Shown here in pieces: positions 1 to 10,109 of a stretch of 64,000 bases of DNA. The DNA is from Paralithodes platypus. Lineage: Eukaryota > Arthropoda > Malacostraca > Decapoda > Lithodidae. Position 1 is the first letter of the stretch, and the number at the start of each line of letters is the position of its first letter. The notes under the pieces were generated by a model that searched no databases, was not told the DNA's origin, and saw only the letters and a list, made by a program, of their open reading frames with translations. The stretch spans positions 7,472,713-7,536,712 of the forward strand of contig CM064569.1 of assembly GCA_032716605.1 (NCBI GenBank), in the 5' to 3' direction. The translations under genes were made by a program, and so were the position numbers.

Positions 1-1
1 A

Positions 2-704
2 AGTGAAATGTGTGTAGTACTGTTGCATAATAAACTCCCTAGTGCACTCTCTGAAGTGATTAAGCATGAATTAAAAGACAACTGGCTGGATGTGGATGAA
101 TATGTTCGTGTGTTTAAGACTGAAGTGTGCAATCTAGAAAGTAGACATAATCCACTAGAACAGTTTGGGGCGACCGCCACAGCAGCATATGCAGTGTATC
201 TGAAACCCGATACCAAGCAGAAGTATGGATGTAAGTTGTGTTTAAAGACAGGACATTTTTGGGCAAAGTGTGCAAAATACAAGAACAGTCCCACCAAGGC
301 CAATATAGCAAGGCAGTTGAAATTGTGCGTCGGGTGCCTGTCGTCAGAACAATGGCAGCCAGGGGTGTACTAACCCTAAAATTAGGCCGTGCCGATTCTG
401 CCAACAGAAACATTTTAATTATTTGTGTCCGACGCCATGCCTTGAACAAACTGGACAACCAGCAGCCCCTGAACCAACAGTGACCATGGCTGTGGCTTCG
501 GGCTGTAATGCAGTGTTGTTGCCTACCATTCAGATTCCCTTGACCGACAGAAACGGTCATACCAGTAGAGTAAGAGCTTTGTTGGACCAATGTTCGCAAC
601 GTACCTTCATCTTGCGCTCTGCTTTAACGCAGCTTGATTACGTTAGGGTCAGTAAGGAACAGCTAAAGCTCCAGGGATTTACTGGTTCACTGAGTATGAA
701 ATAG
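2..704 (+). pseudogene. BEL/Pao Gag C-terminus with zinc knuckles, plus aspartic protease start
   Basis: The frame of positions 8-373 contains a CX2CX4HX4C knuckle (CKLCLKTGHFWAKC, about codons 75-88 of that frame), expected to bind nucleic acid in the Gag particle. Near 350 the readable frame shifts by one and continues to 704 with a second knuckle (CRFCQQKHFNYLC) and then the protease region. The protease active-site stretch reads VRALLDQCSQ, where retroviral-type aspartic proteases usually have a D-S/T-G-like motif. The aspartate is kept but its neighbours are altered, so activity is doubtful. A further frame change near 690 leads into the next segment. Confidence 0.8.
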
Positions 705-1135
705 TAGAGTTAACCTATCATCACAGAAGAAGGGTAAGTAATTTGAGAGCCGTTGTGGTGGAGGAGTTACCAGTACACAAGCCAGGGAGGGGATTAGGGA
801 TGGAGGTAAATGCTATCAAGGCTCAGGGTTACAAATTATCAGATCCAGGTATCACTGATGGAGATATGATAGGGTTACTGATTGGGGCGGTCTTTTATTA
901 CCACTTTGTACATTCAGGCTATGTCAGGGAAGGAAGTATAGTTATGTTACCCACAATTTATGGTTACGCACTGAGTGGCACTTATCAGTCAGATATAGAA
1001 GAGACCCATGTAGAGTTAGTCACTGTTCTTAAGTTAGCAGTAGACCCTTTAGTGGAGATACAGGAAGATATTGGCAGGAATTCTCCAGAATTAAAGGATC
1101 TGACAGCTCTATGGACTTGGACCATATTGGTATAA
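705..1135 (+). pseudogene. BEL/Pao Pol segment between protease and reverse transcriptase
   Basis: Open frame with EYEIVELTYHH and GLLIGAVFYYHFVHSG, matching the protease-to-RT linker of BEL/Pao polyproteins, where a GLLIGADYYW-like motif is usual. The aspartate of that motif is replaced here. At about 1120 one base seems to be missing: the plus-1 frame continues with MDLDHIGIS, a stretch normally continuous with this segment. It is inferred to be non-functional as read. Confidence 0.72.
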
Positions 1136-2259
1136 GTCCTAATGAGACTGGTAAGGGTGGGGAGAAGGTCTTAAATAGATTTTCTGAAACGGTACAGTAT
1201 TCCGAAGCACAGGGACAGTATATAGTGGAACTGCCGTGGAGAGATAACATAGAAAAATTACCTGATAACTTTAAGTTAGCCCTGGGCAGAATGAGAGGCT
1301 TGCAGCGTAAGTCTATAAAAGATCCCAACTACTGTCAACAGTATACAAAGGTTCTGGATAATCAGATAGAAAGGGAGTTTATTGAAAGGGTAGAAAACAG
1401 GAATCAAGCTGGTCATCCCATTAACTACTTAGCTCACCATGGTATTACCAAGGATAGTGTTACTACGCCTGTACGGATAGTGTTTGACTGTTCGGCTAGG
1501 ATGGACGAGAAGGCGTTCAGTCTGAATGACTGTCTCCATACAGGTCCATCGCTAGTGGCTGACCTCACCCAGGTGCTTCTGCGCTTTAGATGCCATCAAT
1601 TTGCCTGGGTGAGTGATATAGAGAAAGCATTTCTCATGGTGGGGTTGAGTGAGAAGGATAGGGATGCTACTAGGTTTTTGTGGCCCGTTGATCCCTTGGA
1701 TGTTGCAAGTCCTTATGTTGTCTACCGGTTCCATGCAGTTCTGTTCGGGGCCACCTGTTCCCAGTTCCTCCTTAATGCTACCATTCAAAAACACCTGTCT
1801 ATGATACAGGGAAACAGTGAAGTAGTTAATAAGCTCAAAAGGGGGCTGTATATTGATAACATGCAGGGGGCTGGTGATGATGTAAGTGATTTGCAACAAC
1901 AATGTTGGGATGCCCGTAGAATATTTTCCAGCGCTAACCTGTCTTTACGTGAGTGGGTCACATATAATGAGAATTTGCGGGAACTGTTGCACCTGAAGGG
2001 TATAGCTTTCGCCAAACAAGACAGGGTTAGGGTACTTGGCGTTGGGTGGCTAACTAATAAGGATATGTTACAGGTTAATTGCCGCGGAAGTAGCCCTGCA
2101 TTGGTTACGAAACGCGAGGCTCTAAGTCTAACCGCGAGTGTGTTCGATCCTCTAGGAGTGTTGCTACCGGTCACCATCCTGGCGCGGAGGTTCGTACAGG
2201 ACTTGTGGAGATTAGAGTGTGGGTGGGATGTCCCCATTCCAGATGACATGAGAGCTAAC
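1111..2259 (+). pseudogene. BEL/Pao reverse transcriptase domain
   Basis: About 380 residues of a Pao-clade reverse transcriptase that copies element RNA into DNA. Visible motifs are PVRIVFDCSA (fingers), SDIEKAFLMVGL with DRDATRFLW (motif A region), LFGATCSQFLLNATI and LYIDNMQGAGDD (catalytic YxDN, a form seen in BEL/Pao enzymes). The TASVFDPLG and W-rich stretch after the palm are typical of the family. The frame runs into the poly-T start of an inserted minus-strand SINE at 2260, which truncates the protein. The catalytic aspartates of motif A and YIDN are intact, so loss of function comes from the breaks rather than from the active site. Confidence 0.9.
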
Positions 2260-2818
2260 TTTTTTTTTTTTTTTTTTTTTTTTCTATATTCCAACTTACT
2301 TCCTCTCGGGCATAGGCTGAGAGCCTTAACATTCACCGCTTTACAATGAACAGTGAAGTCCGTGAGGTCTTGTTCCAGTCTAGGGAGTGAGACATGTGAA
2401 GCACGTAGAGTACAACGAGCACCTGCCATCTTGCCTTCACATGAGGCACGGTGCTCACTCATGGCCCGAAACGACCCCTTCTCTGAAGCCACCTCGTTCC
2501 CGTGCTTCCTTGTCTCACCCCCTACACTCGGACTCTCACACTTACACACACACAACGCCATCTGTTGAGCAGATAACTCACCAGGCATTGCACCCCTATA
2601 GCATATTTTGAATATGGGAATATTCATACAGTGCTATTTAATCAGGGAACAATGAGGGTATTTTATTGACGTTTCGGTGGGCTTGTGGTAATGCACTGAT
2701 ACTAGGTACAGCACAAATTCCATCCCAATAATTTCTTCCCATTTATACATCGGGATTTGAACCCCGGACCTTTGGATTACCAGGCGAGTGGCAAGACCTC
2801 TCCACCACACCTTTATAC
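2260..2818 (-). mobile_element. tRNA-derived SINE (SINE-1) inserted in the BEL pol gene
   Basis: Read on the minus strand, the 5' head has a box A-like TGGTGGAGAGG and a perfect box B GGTTCAAATCC (plus-strand positions about 2752-2766). These are the internal RNA polymerase III promoter elements of tRNA-derived SINEs. The body is about 500 bp and ends in A22 (the T run at 2260-2283 on the plus strand). A second full copy lies at 7408-7894 on the plus strand with an (ATA)n tail. The insertion splits reverse transcriptase from RNase H. I could not define a target-site duplication. Confidence 0.82.
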
Positions 2819-2821
2819 GAT

Positions 2822-3133
2822 ATGATAGATAGTACAGGTATCATGTTTCCCCGTCAGGTCACTAATTCTAAGAGAGTTACGCTGCACCTATTTAGTGAGG
2901 CTAGCTCAGTAGCATATGGTGTAGCGGCCTATGCGGTTGGTGATGAGGTGAGTAGGTCAGTAATGGCCAAAGCTAAGGTGGCGCTTATTAAGTCCCTCAC
3001 CATACCTAAGATGGAGTTGACTGCTGTTCTACTCGCAGCTCGTCTCGCATGTTATATATGTGAGGCCTAAGCGGACGAGCTGATTATAGAGAATGTATAC
3101 CTCTGGTCGGACAGCCAGATAACCCTATGCTGG
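2822..3133 (+). pseudogene. BEL/Pao RNase H domain with an in-frame stop
   Basis: After the SINE the Pol frame resumes with LHLFSEASSVAYGVAAYAV, where the SEAS stretch corresponds to the first acidic residue region of BEL/Pao RNase H (usually FSDAS), then KSLTIPKMELTAVLLAARL with the catalytic glutamate, and SDSQI with another catalytic aspartate. RNase H removes RNA from the RNA-DNA hybrid. A TAA at 3068-3070 interrupts the domain in an otherwise continuous frame shared with the integrase. A single-base nonsense change is the simplest explanation. Confidence 0.82.
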
Positions 3134-5095
3134 TTGTCTAGTAAAAAGATTTTGCCTATATATGTTCAAAATAGAGTTGATGAGATAAAGTCATTAGTCC
3201 CCGGCGCTCATTTTCGTTATGTGTCCACAGAGGACAACCCCAGTGATCTAGTTACCAGAGGGATTTCATATGTGTCCTTAGTTGCTTCTTCGCTTTGGTG
3301 GGGAGGGCCCACATGGCTACCTCACCAAATACTATGGCCTGATTATGGCCCAATAGGGGGCTCAATAGGAGGGGACACCACTGTGGGTTGTAACATGAGT
3401 CAAGAAGGAACCCTGTCATTGCCGGTACCGGCTGCCCCTACTGCCATATTGAATTGGGACCGGTATGGCTCATATATGAAGTCATGGCATGTAATGGCAT
3501 GGGTCCTTAGGTTTATTAGGACTCTTAAAGAGAAGACACAAGGGAACTATCAGGCAAAACCGGCATACTTGACAGTGCCGGAATTAAGAGCAGCAGAGTC
3601 AGCCATGATTAAGGTAGCTCAGAGAGAAGCTTACTCTGAGGAACACCACTATTTGTCAAAAGGACAGGGCACACCAAGCAATAGAGTGAAGCAATTAGGC
3701 CTCTATATGGAGGGAGGCATGATACGCTGTAGAGGTAGGCTACACTTTTCAGCTTTACATGATAGCGCCAAGTACCCTATCCTTATCCCTAATAAACATC
3801 GTATAGCCACTCTCCTTAGTAATTACTGCCACAAAGTGTGTAACCATAGTGGTGTTAGTTATGTTGTAAATTACATAAGGCAAAGATGGTGGATCCCCAA
3901 GATTAGACAGGTAGTAAAGAAAGCCTTAAGGGGATGTATCATCTGCAAGAGATTGCAAGGTACATCATACCGTGCTGTACAGGCCCCTCCGTTGCCGAAG
4001 TTTAGGGTTCAGGAAGTGAGTCCTTTCCAGGTAATGGGGGTTGACTACACAGGTGCCTTGCCGGTAAAAGAGAAGGGGGGTACTGTAAGTAAACTATATG
4101 TAGTCTTATTCACCTGTGCAGTTACTAGAGCGGTCCATGTAGAAATGGTGTCTAACCTCTCCTGCGAATCATTTTTGCATGCGTTCAGTAGGTTTAGTAG
4201 CAGGAGGGGTTACCCTGAGATTATGATGAGTGATAATGCCACCACATTTGTTAGCGGAGCCAGTACATTACGGGAGTTGATGGATGATGCAAGGTTAAAA
4301 GGTACTCTAGCGGAATTCAAGTGCGAGTGCCGGTTTATACCGGCCAGGACGCCATGGTTCGGTGCCATATGGGAACGGGTCATTGACATCCTAAAGGCTG
4401 GCTTGAAGAAGGTACTGGGTCGAGCATTGGTTACCACAGAGGAACTGAATACGGTATTACTGGAGCTTGAGGCCACAGTCAATGATCGCCCACTTGGTTA
4501 CAGCTACAGTGATCTTGAAGACCCTCTACCCATCACTCCTTCACAACTGGTTCATGGGAGGCGGATCAGAAGCTTTCCAAGGCGGGAAGTCACGGAGGAA
4601 GATCTCAAGGACACGACTTGGCGTAACAATGATTCCGTCAACCAACGCTTCCAATATGTTACGAAGCTCTCACATGACCTGTGGAATAGGTGGAGCACTG
4701 ATTATCTAATATCACTCAGGGAGCAACATCGTCACTTAATGGTAAAAAAAGGGATAGCATCGCCGCAAGTTGGGGACGTCGTTCTAGTACATGATGACGG
4801 CCCCCGACTTTTTTGGCGTATAGGTCGGATAATGAAACTTCTTCGTGGTCCTGACCACGAATGTAGGGTAGTTCAGGTAAAAACAGGAGCCGGTTTGACC
4901 ACCAGACCGGTGGTTAAGCTATACCCACTAGAGATAGATTTAGAGGTAGTGGATGGCGACAGCAAGCCAAACTCTGATAATATCCTTCCTGCTACTGGAG
5001 CGGACCGAGGTGATACCCCTCAGAGGCCGTCACATCGGGCTGCTTTGGGTTCCTCCCAGTTGTGGCGATCCATGATCGGGACGGGACAATTGTAA
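3134..5095 (+). CDS. BEL/Pao integrase and Pol C-terminal domain
   Basis: A 653-residue open frame continuing the RNase H frame; its ATG-like start is only the first open codon after the stop at 3070, not a natural start. Early residues (FRYVSTEDNPSDLVTRG) finish RNase H. An HHCC zinc-binding segment follows (HRIATLL..HKVCNHSG..CIICKRLQ). The integrase core carries D (MGVDYTG), D (MMSDNATTF) and E (IWERVID), the DDE triad that joins element DNA to the chromosome. The C-terminus (LSHDLWNRWSTDYL, GDVVLVHDD, WRIGRIMKL) is the domain that follows integrase in BEL/Pao Pol. This is the best-preserved part of the element. Confidence 0.92.
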   Translation: MSSKKILPIYVQNRVDEIKSLVPGAHFRYVSTEDNPSDLVTRGISYVSLVASSLWWGGPTWLPHQILWPDYGPIGGSIGGDTTVGCNMSQEGTLSLPVPAAPTAILNWDRYGSYMKSWHVMAWVLRFIRTLKEKTQGNYQAKPAYLTVPELRAAESAMIKVAQREAYSEEHHYLSKGQGTPSNRVKQLGLYMEGGMIRCRGRLHFSALHDSAKYPILIPNKHRIATLLSNYCHKVCNHSGVSYVVNYIRQRWWIPKIRQVVKKALRGCIICKRLQGTSYRAVQAPPLPKFRVQEVSPFQVMGVDYTGALPVKEKGGTVSKLYVVLFTCAVTRAVHVEMVSNLSCESFLHAFSRFSSRRGYPEIMMSDNATTFVSGASTLRELMDDARLKGTLAEFKCECRFIPARTPWFGAIWERVIDILKAGLKKVLGRALVTTEELNTVLLELEATVNDRPLGYSYSDLEDPLPITPSQLVHGRRIRSFPRREVTEEDLKDTTWRNNDSVNQRFQYVTKLSHDLWNRWSTDYLISLREQHRHLMVKKGIASPQVGDVVLVHDDGPRLFWRIGRIMKLLRGPDHECRVVQVKTGAGLTTRPVVKLYPLEIDLEVVDGDSKPNSDNILPATGADRGDTPQRPSHRAALGSSQLWRSMIGTGQL

Positions 5096-5110
5096 ATACT
5101 TTGTATATAA

Positions 5111-5181
5111 CTGGTGGCGGAGTATGTCGTGAATCCTAGCTGGTATATATACCGTAGTTTGAATTTCCCGGGTTCACGACA
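5111..5181 (+). promoter_or_regulatory. Polypurine-like tract and probable start of the 3' LTR, with inverted repeat
   Basis: Sixteen bases after the pol stop a purine-rich GGTGGCGGAGTA precedes TGTCGTGAATCC at 5125-5136. A polypurine tract followed by TG is the usual start of a 3' LTR. The same 12 bases recur inverted, nearly perfectly, at 5170-5181, so the first 57 bases can fold into a hairpin. The 3' LTR end is not identifiable from a single copy. The stretch 5182-5600 is probably LTR and adjoining DNA. Confidence 0.55.
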
Positions 5182-5643
5182 GCTGGTTCCCTTTTGTTTA
5201 TACACATTACTTTATTTATCTTTGTGGATAAATATTACTGTGGTTGCACCAATTATATCTTAGTTTATTTTCCCTTATTATTTAATCACGGGAGACAATA
5301 TAGAACCCTTAAATATCTTTATATTGTTACGATAAAAGGGTATCTCGGTACACTTCACACAGAGACTTCGTCCCGTTCACAACAAACCACCAGTTGCTGC
5401 CACATAACAACAGAACTTCACTGAACTACACCTACCGACATGTCCATCACCTAACCTACACTCTTTGCATCACAGCTAAGTTCCTTTAATACTAAAGTAC
5501 TTCATAGATATTACTGGGACTACCACAGATAACCTACACATACATGTTTACAAGTAAGTCAAACGCCGACCCGGTATCATATTTATAGCCTAGGCCAATT
5601 CATTTTCCCAGGTCTAATTATTTACTTTATATCCGTATCTCCT

Positions 5644-6264
5644 CTACCCCCTCGGAATAATATTCAGGATACAATTCATTAAATGATTAAATGTCATTAG
5701 TCCGGCCAATTCACATGCATGATGATTACTTTTCCAATATTTTAATTTCAGCATTTTCTTTATTGTTTTGTGGTAACCAATTGCAAATTGCTTAAGAGGA
5801 AGTTTGCACTTTTTGTTATAAAACCATAATTCAGAACCATAAAAACCTGAGCAGTAACTTTGGAACAACTGAGTAAAAACCCTAACATTAACATTAGAAA
5901 ATTTACATAAAATACAATTAAATTCATTATAAAACTTGTTACGACACCTAATTACGTCTTTGTCATTATTTAAATGATCATCTATTATAAACCCTAGATA
6001 CTTTTGTTCATTAACAACATTCAATATCTCTCCACATAGCATCAACTTTGGGTTTAAGTTTTTATCTTTATTGTCTTTGAAATACATGCATGATGATTTA
6101 TTAATATTAATGTCAATATCAATTTCTTTTGCTTCATTTTCAAGCATATTTAGTAAAAACTGTAATCCCGATGACGATCGTGCTAATACAACAATATCGT
6201 CAGCGTAAGCACTAATATTACTTGATATATTTCCTAGTGTGCACCCCTTTTTACATTTAGACAC
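5644..6264 (-). pseudogene. LINE reverse transcriptase, C-terminal fragment
   Basis: A 206-residue minus-strand frame with the catalytic YADDIVVLARS box near residue 20 (motif C of non-LTR reverse transcriptases), then KYLGFIIDDHLN and FQSYCSGFYGSELW, the usual thumb and C-terminal landmarks. Everything upstream of motif C is missing: on the plus strand the fragment ends directly at a (TAGA)n tract. It is a 5'-truncated LINE. The clade is not certain; it differs from both CR1 copies and from LINE-A and LINE-B elsewhere in the window. Strong A+T bias compared with those elements. Confidence 0.8.
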
Positions 6265-6265
6265 T

Positions 6266-6382
6266 TTAGATAGATAGATAGGTAAGTAGGTAGGTAGTTA
6301 GGTAGGTCGGTAGGTAGATAAATATATATATTTTATATATACAGTATATATATATATTTTTTTTTTTTTTTTTTTTTTTTTC
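6266..6382. repeat. (TAGA)/(TAGG)/(TA) microsatellite with T tract
   Basis: Degenerate tetranucleotide repeats pass into TA dinucleotides and end in about 25 T. It marks the 5' truncation of the minus-strand LINE fragment. Confidence 0.9.
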
Positions 6383-6459
6383 ATCTGCCAATACATTTAA
6401 TAGACGGTTCACCCAAGCCAAATACTAACCTTGGTAAAAGAGTTGTTACTTACTCGTGA

Positions 6460-6664
6460 AGTATCTTCTGGAATAGACTACCAGAAGAAATAAAAGTAGC
6501 TAACAATATTTTAGAATTTAAACGAAATTGCAAAAATCACTTACTAAGCAACTACTAAGTTTTAAAACACCAACTGATTATCTAAATTGTTAGCATACTA
6601 CATATACAGAACACTGCTGGCCCATAACAAATATATTGTATATGTTTTTAGGCTAAATAAAGTA

Positions 6665-6700
<36 letters not shown>

Positions 6701-6705
6701 GTTTT
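6460..6705 (+). pseudogene. LINE 3' end: last ~33 codons, 3' UTR and (ATT)n tail
   Basis: Frame 6460-6558 reads SIFWNRLPEEIKVANN followed by LEFKRNCKNHLLSNY and a stop. This is the FWN-LP-EI...F+..L..hL signature closing many LINE ORF2 proteins. A TGA lies immediately upstream in the same frame (6457-6459), so the fragment is dead. About 100 bp of 3' UTR with AATAAA leads to an (ATT)n tail at 6668-6702. The rest of the LINE is absent. Confidence 0.75.
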
Positions 6706-7391
6706 CAAAACAAATATATTTTTTATATCATATAGTTTCTTCTTCAGTTAACCCTCCCCTTCTGGCCCTTATTCCGCTGTTTGTCTTATCTTATATTTAT
6801 GATCAAAATAGAACCTGTCTTTTATTCCTTTAATGTTTGCCTTCCTTCTCCCTGTGTCATTAAATGTAACTGTTGTGGCGCAAGATATTTATACTATATT
6901 TGTTTTTCCTTTATCGCTTCTTCATATTAGGCAAGTTGTCTCAGTATGTTAATTTGGATCTTTTATTTTATTTGTTTACACTTTACTTGGTTGGCCTTTT
7001 TCTTTTCTTCATACTAGACACACGCTCTCATTATTTTATATTGTATATATATTTTGTTCTGCAATTATACAAGTCCTTATTCCCTTGCAATACAAAAGAA
7101 ACCCGGATGTTTTTACATTCATTAACATCTTAGGTGAAGCCATTGATTTCGAGGGCTGATGAGTGATTGGTGCTTCTGAATGCTTGTATGCTTGCTTGTT
7201 GTTGACGAACTGTTATATTATGTGATCTTCTCCTGACACTTTTTGCTTTCTTGTGTCTCTTGCTGATCCTCCCTACTCCTTGTTGGAGTAAGGGTTGGCT
7301 ACTGACTAACTGACTGACTTAAATTCACTTGGGCATTTCGGTTGTCAGGAAAATAGTGAGTGTAAAAACATTTCTAGCGGTCACAGAGATA
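6706..7391. other. A+T-rich stretch without recognised features
   Basis: No protein motif, repeat unit or palindrome stands out. Short open frames here are hydrophobic, composition-driven and not convincing. Confidence 0.6.
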
Positions 7392-7864
7392 TATGAACCC
7401 CTTCTGTACAGGTAGGGGAAATGTGGTGGTGTGGTCTTGCCACTGGACTGGTAATCCAATGAACACTGGTTCCAATCCCGATATATCAATGGCAAGATAT
7501 TATTGGAATGGAATTTGTACTGTATATATACCTAGTATCAGTGCATTAACACAAAGCCCACCGAAGCGCCAACAAAATACCCTCATTGTTCTCTGATTAA
7601 ATATCACTGTATGAATATTTCCATATTCAAAATATGTTACAAGGGGGCAATGTCTAGTGAGATAATTGCTCAATAGGTGGCGTCCGAGTCTGGGGATGAG
7701 GCAGTGAAGCACGGGGGCGAAGCGGCTTCAGAGATGGGACTGCCTCGAGCCGTGAGGTGCTTCACATGTCTCACTCCCTAGACTGGAACGAGCCCTCACA
7801 GGCTTCACCGTGTACATGCTCTCAGCCTATGCCCGAGAGGAAGTAGTTGGAATATTAAACAAAG

Positions 7865-7897
<33 letters not shown>

Positions 7898-8099
7898 TAA
7901 AAGTTGACGTCTTGAATTTTCTTTTAGCTATATTTAGACGATTTTGTGCAGTTTTAGAAGGATCTGTGGTAGTAAAAAGGGTTAAGTGTGTTAGTTCGAA
8001 GCCTGTTAATTGCTGGAGGCCCCAATTAAACTTAGTAAAATTACCTAATAGTAGCTAGGATAAAATTAAATAGACGTCGCCGGTACAGAAGGGGTTAAT
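7392..8099 (+). mobile_element. TTAA-1 element split by a SINE-1 insertion
   Basis: The left terminus AACCCCTTCTGTAC lies at about 7394-7408. The rest resumes at about 7897 (GACGTCTTGAATTTTC) and ends with GACGTCGCCGGTACAG and AAGGGGTTAA at 8070-8098. Removing the interposed SINE leaves an element of about 215 bp, the usual size of the family. The interior has the family's inverted arms around TTTAGACGATTTTGTGCAG and AAGGATCTGTGGTAG. It encodes no protein. Confidence 0.8.
7408..7894 (+). mobile_element. tRNA-derived SINE (SINE-1), plus-strand copy
   Basis: It opens with a tRNA-like head with box B GGTTCCAATCC at about 7470-7480 and shares long similarity with the reverse complement of 2260-2818, including ACAAAGCCCACCGAAGCG-type sequence and the final CTCAGCCTATGCCCGAGAG. 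It ends in an (ATA)n tail at 7868-7894. It lies inside a TTAA-1 element, so it inserted after that element did. Confidence 0.8.
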
Positions 8100-8239
8100 T
8101 ATGCAATTGGGGCTGTTTGTACATTTCAAAATGCCAACAATATTATTAGTAAATACAATATGATTTTTTTTTATTTTATTCTTTTTTTACCATTAGTTTA
8201 CCTAATAAGGTGTACATACTCAGTGTCAGTATTTGTCAA

Positions 8240-8300
8240 TCAGTCAATCTATCTATCTATATATGCTGTATATCTATCTATCTATCTATCTATCTATCTC
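8240..8300. repeat. (CTAT)n microsatellite
   Basis: Tandem CTAT units, with a further short run at 8358-8372. Confidence 0.9.
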
Positions 8301-8960
8301 AAGGGACTGGAGTTTTCGAAAAGGGGCTCAAGTGCTGACGCTATTTTTGACTTACAGTCTATCTATCTATTGCCAGACGCCTTACTCCCCTTAATGGGGG
8401 CGGCCATACACAAAATGCCCCCAAGCGGACCTATCCCCTTTAAGAGGGACAACCCATGCCAGTTTACTGAAGGACTTACAGGATTGACCACTCAATTTAG
8501 GGTCCGTCCAACTCCGAGGCCTTTTATGTAATTTTTAGCACTATTTTTCTACAGTGGTGTTCGGCTAATCCATCCACTAACCTGCTTCACCCTAAGGTAG
8601 CAGTACGGATTTATATAAGGTTTACTTCCCTGGACAGGTTGCCGGCCAAGGCTGATGAGTCCCCACCTGAATTTTTATAAGGTTATTTCTCCTAGATGAG
8701 TTGCCGACCAAGGCTAACGAGACCCATCCACCTGGAGTCCCATCCACCCGGGAAACTTACAGTGTGCTGGCTTAATAATCCAGAAGGGTTGATAGCCTCT
8801 GAAGTCCTATTTTAACTAACTAGGCCTATCCATTTTAAGGGACTGGAGTTCTCAAAAAGGGGCTCCAGTCCTGACGCTATTCTTAACTTACAGAGGGCTG
8901 GCTTAATAATCTAGAAGGGTTGATAGCTTCTGAAATCCTATTTTAACTATTTTTTACTAC
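8300..8960. repeat. Dispersed repeat with internal duplications
   Basis: The motif GGGACTGGAGTTYTCRAAA with GCTGACGCTATT occurs at about 8302-8352 and again at 8838-8890. GGCTTAATAATCCAGAAGG followed by GTTGATAGCCTC occurs at 8770-8800 and 8895-8925. GGTTGCCGGCCAAGGCT and GTTGCCGACCAAGGCT head two ~70-bp copies at 8638 and 8700. A minus-strand relative lies at 25363-25480. Possibly LINE 3' UTR material, but no coding end is seen. Confidence 0.6.
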
Positions 8961-8977
8961 TTTTACTATTTTACTAT

Positions 8978-9118
8978 GAACCGTCCTGGTGGTGTAATGG
9001 TTAGGGTGTTTAAAAATGTGTGTGTGATAACCCAAGTTCGAATCCCGGTGGATCACATATATGTTTTCATTAATTTCATTGGAGGTGTTTGGTGTTGTGG
9101 TGAAATTAATATAAATAT
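8978..9118 (+). mobile_element. tRNA-derived SINE (SINE-2)
   Basis: Box A TGGTGTAATGG lies at 8990-9000 and box B GTTCGAATCC at 9036-9045, with tRNA-like spacing; together they form an internal polymerase III promoter. The tail domain TTCATTGGAGGTGTTTGG recurs inverted in the copies at 9945-10060 and 49150-49265. The tRNA part lacks a clean cloverleaf anticodon arm, so this is a SINE head and not a functional tRNA gene. Confidence 0.8.
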
Positions 9119-9149
9119 AGATAGGTAGCGCCAACGAACTTGACAATAA

Positions 9150-9330
9150 TTGTATGATATCTGACCTCTCTGTAACTCAAAAGGGCCTAGAGCAAACTGG
9201 CTGTAAATATCCACACCTATTTCCTGGTGGACTCTTTCCAAATGATAAAATCGTCAGCCCAATTGCTTTAATTAATTTCGAGTTATAAGAAGTTAAGGGG
9301 TCAAGATTATTGTCAAGTTCGTTGGCGCTG
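9150..9330. mobile_element. Pal-4 palindromic element, degenerate
   Basis: Starts with GACCTCTCTGTAACTCAAAA, passes through CTGTAAATATCCACACC and ends with GAGTTATAAGAAGTTAAGG, an inverted and decayed echo of the start. Better copies are at 58927-59355 and 33070-33290. Confidence 0.5.
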
Positions 9331-9344
9331 CCTATTAACTAACT

Positions 9345-9353
9345 ATCTTTCTA

Positions 9354-9384
<31 letters not shown>

Positions 9385-9562
9385 ATCTATCTATCTATCT
9401 ATCCATCTATACCACACACACACTCACACACAGTCGCTCTTTCTCTCTCTCACTCCTCTCTCTCTGACTCTCTTTCTCTCCTTTATCTATACCACACTCT
9501 CTCTCTCTCTCTCCCCCTCCCCCCTCCGCTCCATAATATATACTCCCCCCCCCCCCCTCCCC
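9345..9562. repeat. Low-complexity block: (CTAT)n, (CT/CA)n and poly-C
   Basis: CTAT repeats at 9347-9405, mixed CA and CT repeats to about 9520, then a pyrimidine tract with a C run near 9546-9557. Confidence 0.9.
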
Positions 9563-9679
9563 TCGACACCCTCTGCGTGTTGTGTCATTCATTCTTCGGG
9601 ATTCGATTAATAACTGACACTTCCAATAATAGGCACCATGCGTTTTGTTGCATTTGTTTTGTTATTGTATATACATATA

Positions 9680-9682
<3 letters not shown>

Positions 9683-9759
<77 letters not shown>

Positions 9760-9765
9760 GAGACA
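9683..9765. repeat. (GA)n microsatellite
   Basis: About 38 GA units with one GATA interruption near the 3' end. Confidence 0.95.
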
Positions 9766-9944
9766 AAGGGATACCTCAGTTGCTTTCGGACACTTGCTAA
9801 GCAACGCGACTATAATATAAAGTATTTGTTTTGTGGCGTTGTTAAATTAATTAGCATGAACAAAATACCTCCATCTCGACTCAGTGAATATATTGCCATG
9901 TAAACGTTTGGTAGATATCATCTATTTTGCATTAATTTTAATCC

Positions 9945-10060
9945 AACACCAAACACCTCCCAAAGAAATTGATGAAAGAAAGCATGTGATCCACTGGGAT
10001 TCGAACCTGGGTTACCACATACATATTTTAAACACTAACCAGTGCACCATAAAGGCAGTT
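9945..10060 (-). mobile_element. tRNA-derived SINE (SINE-2), minus-strand copy
   Basis: Reading the minus strand, box A TGGTGCACTGG corresponds to about 10038-10048 and box B GTTCGAATCC to 9998-10007. The conserved tail (GGAGGTGTTTGGTGTTGG) is at 9945-9962. Same family as 8978-9118. Confidence 0.78.
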
Positions 10061-10109
10061 ATATATAAGTATAGCACAAAACTACGATTAGTATCCATTG
10101 ATCGACGAA

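Larger units (their letters stand above)
1..5560 (+). mobile_element. BEL/Pao LTR retrotransposon, 5'-truncated by the window edge, degraded
   Basis: The domain order is gag zinc knuckles, aspartic protease, Pao-type reverse transcriptase, RNase H, zinc-binding integrase and the C-terminal domain typical of BEL/Pao Pol, all on the plus strand. The gag start and 5' LTR lie outside the window. Coding sequence changes frame near 350, 690 and 1120, carries one TAA at 3068-3070, and is interrupted by a minus-strand SINE at about 2260-2818. The integrase half (3134-5095) is still one long open frame, so decay is modest. The 3' limit is uncertain because no 5' LTR is present for comparison; 5560 is approximate. 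Confidence 0.9.

Noticed and set aside
6873..7133. Hydrophobic 86-codon frame
   Set aside because: A+T-driven composition, no signal or family, surrounded by non-coding sequence.
8640..8690. CTGATGAG hammerhead-ribozyme-like core (also near 7157)
   Set aside because: The required GAAA core and flanking stems are absent at both sites.
8978..9060. Functional tRNA gene
   Set aside because: Box A and B are good, but the anticodon arm and acceptor stem do not pair, and two more copies with the same 3' tail show it is a SINE.
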